Assembly: GCF_001619615.1 (NCBI RefSeq)
Contig: NZ_LQQP01000016.1
Coordinates: 62,001-126,000 of the forward strand
Direction of reading: 5' to 3'
Length of the DNA stretch: 64,000 nt
DNA from: Microbacterium sp. T32
GTDB lineage: Bacteria > Actinomycetota > Actinomycetes > Actinomycetales > Microbacteriaceae
Positions 60,798 to 64,000 of the stretch are shown in pieces. The notes beneath the pieces were generated by a model that made no database searches, was not told the origin of the DNA, and worked only from the letters and a program-made list of their open reading frames with translations. Each line of letters starts with the position of its first letter. Position 1 is the stretch's first letter. A program made the translations under genes and the position numbers.

Positions 60798-61429
60798 GCG
60801 ACGCCGTCACGACCGACGATCTCGTCGCCTGGATCCGTGCGTTCCGGGATGCCGTACAGGAGCACCGCGATGAGCTCACCGCCCTGGACTCGGCGATCGG
60901 CGACGCCGATCACGGCTCGAACATGGCCCGCGGCCTCGATGCCGTCGTCGCCAAGCTCGAGACGCCGCCCGCATCTCCGGCCGAGCTCTTCAAGACGGTC
61001 GGTATGACCCTCGTCTCGTCGGTGGGCGGTGCGAGCGGTCCGCTGTACGGGACGTTCTTCCTGCGCATCGGCCCCGCTCTCACCGATCCCGCGGATGCCA
61101 CCGCGCTCGGTGCCGCCCTCCGGGCCGGGACCGAAGGCGTCGTGGCCCGCGGCAAGGCCGAGCCGGGTGACAAGACGATGGTCGACGCGCAACTCCCCGC
61201 CCTCGCGGCGTGGGATGACGCCGTCGCCTCGGGCGCGGATGCGAGGGGCGCCGCAGCGGCCGCGGCCCAGGCCGCCGAGCAGGGCCGGGATGCGACCGCG
61301 CCCCTCGTCGCGCGCAAGGGACGCGCGAGCTACCTCGGCGAGCGCAGCGCCGGACACATCGATCCGGGGGCGGCCTCGTCGGCGCTCCTCTTCCGCACGC
61401 TGAGCGACACCTTGGCGGCCCGCGGGTGA
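60794..61429 (+). CDS. dhaL: Dihydroxyacetone kinase ADP-binding subunit DhaL
   Basis: 211 residues, all-helical DhaL barrel. LDSAIGDADHGSNMARGLDAV contains the aspartates that hold Mg-ADP. SVGGASGPLYGTFFLR and GDKTMVDAQLPAL are further conserved segments. ADP stays bound and is re-phosphorylated by DhaM. The start is ATG 60794, overlapping the dhaK stop; the frame extends upstream only as a shadow. Its stop overlaps the dhaM GTG. Confidence 0.95.
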   Translation: MSDAVTTDDLVAWIRAFRDAVQEHRDELTALDSAIGDADHGSNMARGLDAVVAKLETPPASPAELFKTVGMTLVSSVGGASGPLYGTFFLRIGPALTDPADATALGAALRAGTEGVVARGKAEPGDKTMVDAQLPALAAWDDAVASGADARGAAAAAAQAAEQGRDATAPLVARKGRASYLGERSAGHIDPGAASSALLFRTLSDTLAARG

Positions 61430-62145
61430 TCGGCATCGTCGCGGTCTCGCACAGCCGCCCGCTCGCCGAGGCCGCGGTCGATCTGGCGCTGAGGATGGGC
61501 GGCGACGACCCGCCCGCCGTCCGTGTCGCGGCCGGAGGTCCGGACGGCGACCTCGGAACGGATGCCACGGCGATCGCGGCCGCACTCGACGAGGTCGATT
61601 CGGGGGATGGCGTCCTGGTCCTGATGGACCTCGGGTCGGCGCTGTTGAGCGCGGAGATGGCGCTCGAGTTCGCCGCGACCCCCGACCGCGTCGTCCTGAG
61701 CCCCGCCCCGTTCGTCGAGGGTCTCGTGAGCGCCGTCGTGACCGCCGCGGGCGGTGCGACGCTCACGGCGGTCGCCGCCGAGGTCGCGGGGGCGGCCGAG
61801 GCCAAGCGACGTCAGCTCGGCGACCCTTCGGAGGACGCGCCCGCCCCGGCGCCGACGCCTCCGTCCGAGGACCTCTCGTTCGAGACGACGGTGATCAACC
61901 CCTCGGGTCTGCACGCCCGCCCGGCCGCGACGTTCGTCAAGGCGGCTTCGCGCTTCGACGCGGACGTGCAGATCGCGGAGGTGGGGGGCGAGACGCCCCC
62001 GGTGTCGGCGCGGAGCCTGCTGGCCCTCATGGCCCTCGGCGTCCGCCAGGGCACGAGAGTCCGGGTGACGGCATCCGGCCCGCAGGCTCAGGACGCGCTG
62101 AACGAACTCCGCGCGCTGATCGACGAGGGTTTCGGCGAGGTGTGA
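61426..62145 (+). CDS. dhaM: DhaM phosphotransferase (EIIA-Man domain fused to HPr)
   Basis: 239 residues. Residues 1-125 form an EIIA-mannose-like domain with the phosphorylatable His9 (GIVAVSHSRP) and VLVLMDLGSALLSAE. An Ala/Pro linker (about 130-150) leads to an HPr domain with NPSGLHARPAATFVK (His site) and VSARSLLALMALG. Some actinobacterial and proteobacterial DhaM proteins carry an extra enzyme-I domain; it is absent here, so general EI must supply phosphate. The start is GTG 61426, overlapping the dhaL stop. Confidence 0.93.
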   Translation: MIGIVAVSHSRPLAEAAVDLALRMGGDDPPAVRVAAGGPDGDLGTDATAIAAALDEVDSGDGVLVLMDLGSALLSAEMALEFAATPDRVVLSPAPFVEGLVSAVVTAAGGATLTAVAAEVAGAAEAKRRQLGDPSEDAPAPAPTPPSEDLSFETTVINPSGLHARPAATFVKAASRFDADVQIAEVGGETPPVSARSLLALMALGVRQGTRVRVTASGPQAQDALNELRALIDEGFGEV

Positions 62146-62149
62146 CGCG

Positions 62150-62188
62150 GCGTCGTCTGCTCAGCGCGTGACGCTGAGCAGACGACGC
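62150..62188. terminator. Bidirectional terminator overlapping the regulator's 3' coding end
   Basis: A 17-bp perfect stem (GCGTCGTCTGCTCAGCG and its complement) with a 5-nt loop between the convergent dhaM and SorC-type genes. The right arm encodes the last codons of the regulator (LLSVTR). Confidence 0.85.
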
Positions 62189-63126
62189 GCGAGCGCCTCC
62201 TCGACCACGAGCTCGGTGACGAGGCCGGCGGCCAGCGCGCCTCGGAGGGCGGTGAGCTTGGACAGGCTCGACACGACGCAGAACCGGCGCGGGATCCGCC
62301 GCACGGTGTCGAGGTCCGGTCCGCTCGAGCGGGCGTTGAGTTCGGGGATGTCCCAGGATCCGTCGACGCGATAGAACACCGTCGCGCAGTCGCCGACGAC
62401 GCCCTCCCGCTCGATGATCGCGCGATCGCGCTCGTCGAAGTAATCGCCGCTGTAGACATGCGAGGGCACATCGGCGTGCGGCGACCCGAGGCCGAAGACG
62501 AAGAGCCCGACCCGCTGCTGGATCTCCAGCACCGACCGCACCGAGCGTTCCCGCCACATCGCCTGCTTGGTCCGCGGGTCGTCGAAGAGGGCGGGCACCG
62601 GGAATTGGTGCACCGAGGAGGACCATGCCGCCCCGAGTTTCGACAGGATCTCCCCCGCATACGGGATGCCGGATGTCCGGAGGTTCGCGGCCCCGTTCAT
62701 CTGCACGATGTGGGTGTCGTGCACGTCCTTCGAGGGCACGTGACGCGCGATGGCGGAGAGGGTCGACCCCCAGGCGATACCGATCGTCATCGACGACTCG
62801 ATGCGCTCGGCGAGGATGCGCGCCGCGGTGAGGGCGGTGCGCTCGAGCCGCTCGGCCTCGGACGTCCGCGCCGGTGTCGGCACGACGTGCGCGGTGATTC
62901 CGAACCGGTCGGCGATGCGCTGGGCCATCTGGCCGCGGGCGTCATCGGGAGGGCTGATCGAGATGGTGACGAGCCCGACGTCGCGCGCGTGCTGAAGCAG
63001 CCGCGACACGGAGGACCGCGAGACTCGCATCTCGTGGGCGATGGCATCCATCGTCAGGTCCTGCATGTAGTAGAGCTGCGCGGCACGCAATGCGTCCCGG
63101 GAGCGCTCCTCGGTCTGGGTCGTCAT
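62161..63126 (-). CDS. SorC-family sugar-binding transcriptional regulator
   Basis: 321 residues. The N-terminal helix-turn-helix is LTMDAIAHEMRVSRSSVSRLLQHARDVGLV. The effector domain has GIAWGSTLSAIARHVP (glycine-rich phosphosugar loop), VVQMNGAA-like HIVQMNGAANL and GDCATVFYRVDG. SorC-type proteins sense phosphorylated sugars. Its position between dhaKLM and glpD, divergent from glpD, suggests control of both by a triose phosphate such as DHAP. Start ATG 63124-63126. An inverted repeat lies in the 110-bp gap to glpD. Confidence 0.9.
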   Translation of the reverse strand: MTTQTEERSRDALRAAQLYYMQDLTMDAIAHEMRVSRSSVSRLLQHARDVGLVTISISPPDDARGQMAQRIADRFGITAHVVPTPARTSEAERLERTALTAARILAERIESSMTIGIAWGSTLSAIARHVPSKDVHDTHIVQMNGAANLRTSGIPYAGEILSKLGAAWSSSVHQFPVPALFDDPRTKQAMWRERSVRSVLEIQQRVGLFVFGLGSPHADVPSHVYSGDYFDERDRAIIEREGVVGDCATVFYRVDGSWDIPELNARSSGPDLDTVRRIPRRFCVVSSLSKLTALRGALAAGLVTELVVEEALARRLLSVTR

Positions 63127-63152
63127 GACCGCCCTTTCGTCGAATGCTCATT

Positions 63153-63189
63153 CTGCACGTTTGTTCAAGGGGCTTGCAACAACGTGCAG
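63153..63189. promoter_or_regulatory. Candidate operator between the regulator and glpD
   Basis: CTGCACGTT (63153-63161) and AACGTGCAG (63181-63189) are perfect 9-bp arms around 19 nt. The left arm is followed by TGTTCA, a half-site like those of SorC/DeoR-type operators. It lies between divergent starts and could control both. Confidence 0.5.
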
Positions 63190-63236
63190 GGGCGCGCATT
63201 CTTTCAGGCGTACTCCAACGAAAGGTCGCAGTCGAC

Positions 63237-64000
63237 ATGTCGTCCCCCGCTTCTTCGCTCCGCGCCGACGTCCAGGCGCTCCGTGACGCCGAAGACCTCG
63301 ACGTCCTCATCATCGGAGGGGGCATCAACGGCATCGCCACCCTCCGCGACCTCGCCCTCCAGGGCGTGAAGGTCGCGCTCGTCGAGCGCGGTGACTTCGT
63401 CTCCGGCGCCTCCTCGGCCTCGAGCCACATGGTGCACGGCGGCATCCGCTACCTCGAGAACGGCGAGTTCCGCCTGGTCAAGGAAGCCGTGACCGAGCGC
63501 AACGACCTGCTCAAGACCGCACCCCACTACGTCAAGCCGCTCGAGACGACGATCCCGATCTACAAGACGTTCTCCGGCATCCTGTCCGCTCCGTTCCGTC
63601 TGCTGGTCACGCACGGTCGCGGCAAGCCCAACGAGCGCGGCGCGCTGCTGATCAAGGTCGGCCTGATCATGTACGACACCTTCTCGCGCGACGGCGGCAC
63701 GGTCCCCCGGCACAAGTTCCTCGGCAAGAAGAAGTCCCTCGCCGAGCTCCCCCGCCTGAACCCCGACCTCGCCTACACGGCCACGTACTTCGACGCCTCG
63801 ATGCACGACCCGGAGCGCATCGCGCTCGACGTACTGCACGACGGCATCGTCGCGGGCGGCGGCCGCACGCAGGCCGTCAACTACGTCTCGGCCGTCGGGG
63901 CCGACGAGAACGGCGTCCGCGTGCGCGACGAGGTCTCCGGCGAGGAGTTCTCGGTCAAGGCCAAGGTCATCCTCAACACCTCGGGTCCCTGGACCGACCT
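63237..64000 (+). CDS. glpD: Glycerol-3-phosphate dehydrogenase, 3' end cut by window edge
   Basis: The first 254 residues are present. LDVLIIGGGINGIATLRDLALQGVKVALVERGD is the FAD-binding dinucleotide fold, followed by FVSGASSASSHMVHGGIRYLENGEF, the GlpD signature. It oxidises glycerol 3-phosphate to dihydroxyacetone phosphate at the membrane and passes electrons to quinone. The start ATG 63237-63239 has GAAAGG about 13 nt upstream. With dhaKLM and the SorC-type regulator it forms a unit in which both products enter glycolysis as DHAP. Confidence 0.94.
   Translation, partial: MSSPASSLRADVQALRDAEDLDVLIIGGGINGIATLRDLALQGVKVALVERGDFVSGASSASSHMVHGGIRYLENGEFRLVKEAVTERNDLLKTAPHYVKPLETTIPIYKTFSGILSAPFRLLVTHGRGKPNERGALLIKVGLIMYDTFSRDGGTVPRHKFLGKKKSLAELPRLNPDLAYTATYFDASMHDPERIALDVLHDGIVAGGGRTQAVNYVSAVGADENGVRVRDEVSGEEFSVKAKVILNTSGPWTD

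Noticed and set aside
1..64000. tRNA, rRNA, prophage or insertion sequence genes
   Set aside because: I looked for tRNA-like cloverleaf ends, ribosomal RNA cores, transposase and integrase motifs and saw none; a dedicated tRNA scan would be needed to be certain.

Overview
This is about 64 kb of a very GC-rich chromosome from a Gram-positive actinobacterium. The closest match is the family Microbacteriaceae, most probably Microbacterium. The evidence is the protein signatures, the MEP (non-mevalonate) isoprenoid genes, a fused TrpE-TrpG, an IdeR-type iron box, an 11-bp-repeat PHO box, abundant leaderless starts, and a strongly over-used GGATGCC/GGCATCC heptamer. It is core chromosome. I saw no rRNA, tRNA, prophage, transposase or CRISPR array.

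Layout. 1-6 kb: a truncated GT4 glycosyltransferase, a DedA-type membrane protein, a fructosamine-kinase-like protein, a nuclease, a methyltransferase and a two-gene flavin monooxygenase/FMN reductase unit. 6-9.7 kb: efeUOB iron uptake operon with translationally coupled genes behind an IdeR/DtxR box. 9.8-20 kb: 2OG oxygenase, rpsO, a YggU/MFS pair, an EamA exporter, YceI, FKBP, PrsW protease, FAH-family enzyme, aspA and a CpdA-like phosphoesterase. 20-24 kb: phosphate transporter pit (PHO box upstream, probable frameshift near its end) and oligopeptidase B. 24-25.4 kb: an AbiEi/DUF559 nuclease-like gene between five 50-bp palindromes. 25.5-34.8 kb: pfkA, a SNF2 helicase, an MFS pump, and ribF/truB with small membrane proteins. 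35-46 kb: mutY, a CPBP protease, rbfA-infB-ylxR-nusA (no rimP), an HD hydrolase, glgP and an aldo/keto reductase. 46-59 kb: proS, a zincin, benE, ispG, an attenuated trpEG, an M50 site-2 protease, a MurE-like ligase, dxr, an FKBP lipoprotein and plsC. 59.7-64 kb: dhaKLM, a SorC-type regulator and glpD, a glycerol/dihydroxyacetone module.

The most unusual content is intergenic. Several families of palindromic elements recur (AAACGC x3, TCGCAG x2, CCTCAG x1, TGTCCCAC x5, CACAACTC x2, plus two singletons). The first three share one layout although their sequences are unrelated: a short word, a 12-13-nt spacer, the word again, a loop, then the mirror image. The spacers differ between copies yet are complementary within each copy. 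The five TGTCCCAC copies all surround the DUF559 gene, which suggests a nuclease-palindrome partnership resembling RAYT/REP.

About twenty genes have a TAnnnT hexamer ending exactly 6-7 nt before the start codon, the hallmark of leaderless transcription. I used this to choose many starts. It also applies to the 11-residue Trp leader peptide in front of trpEG.
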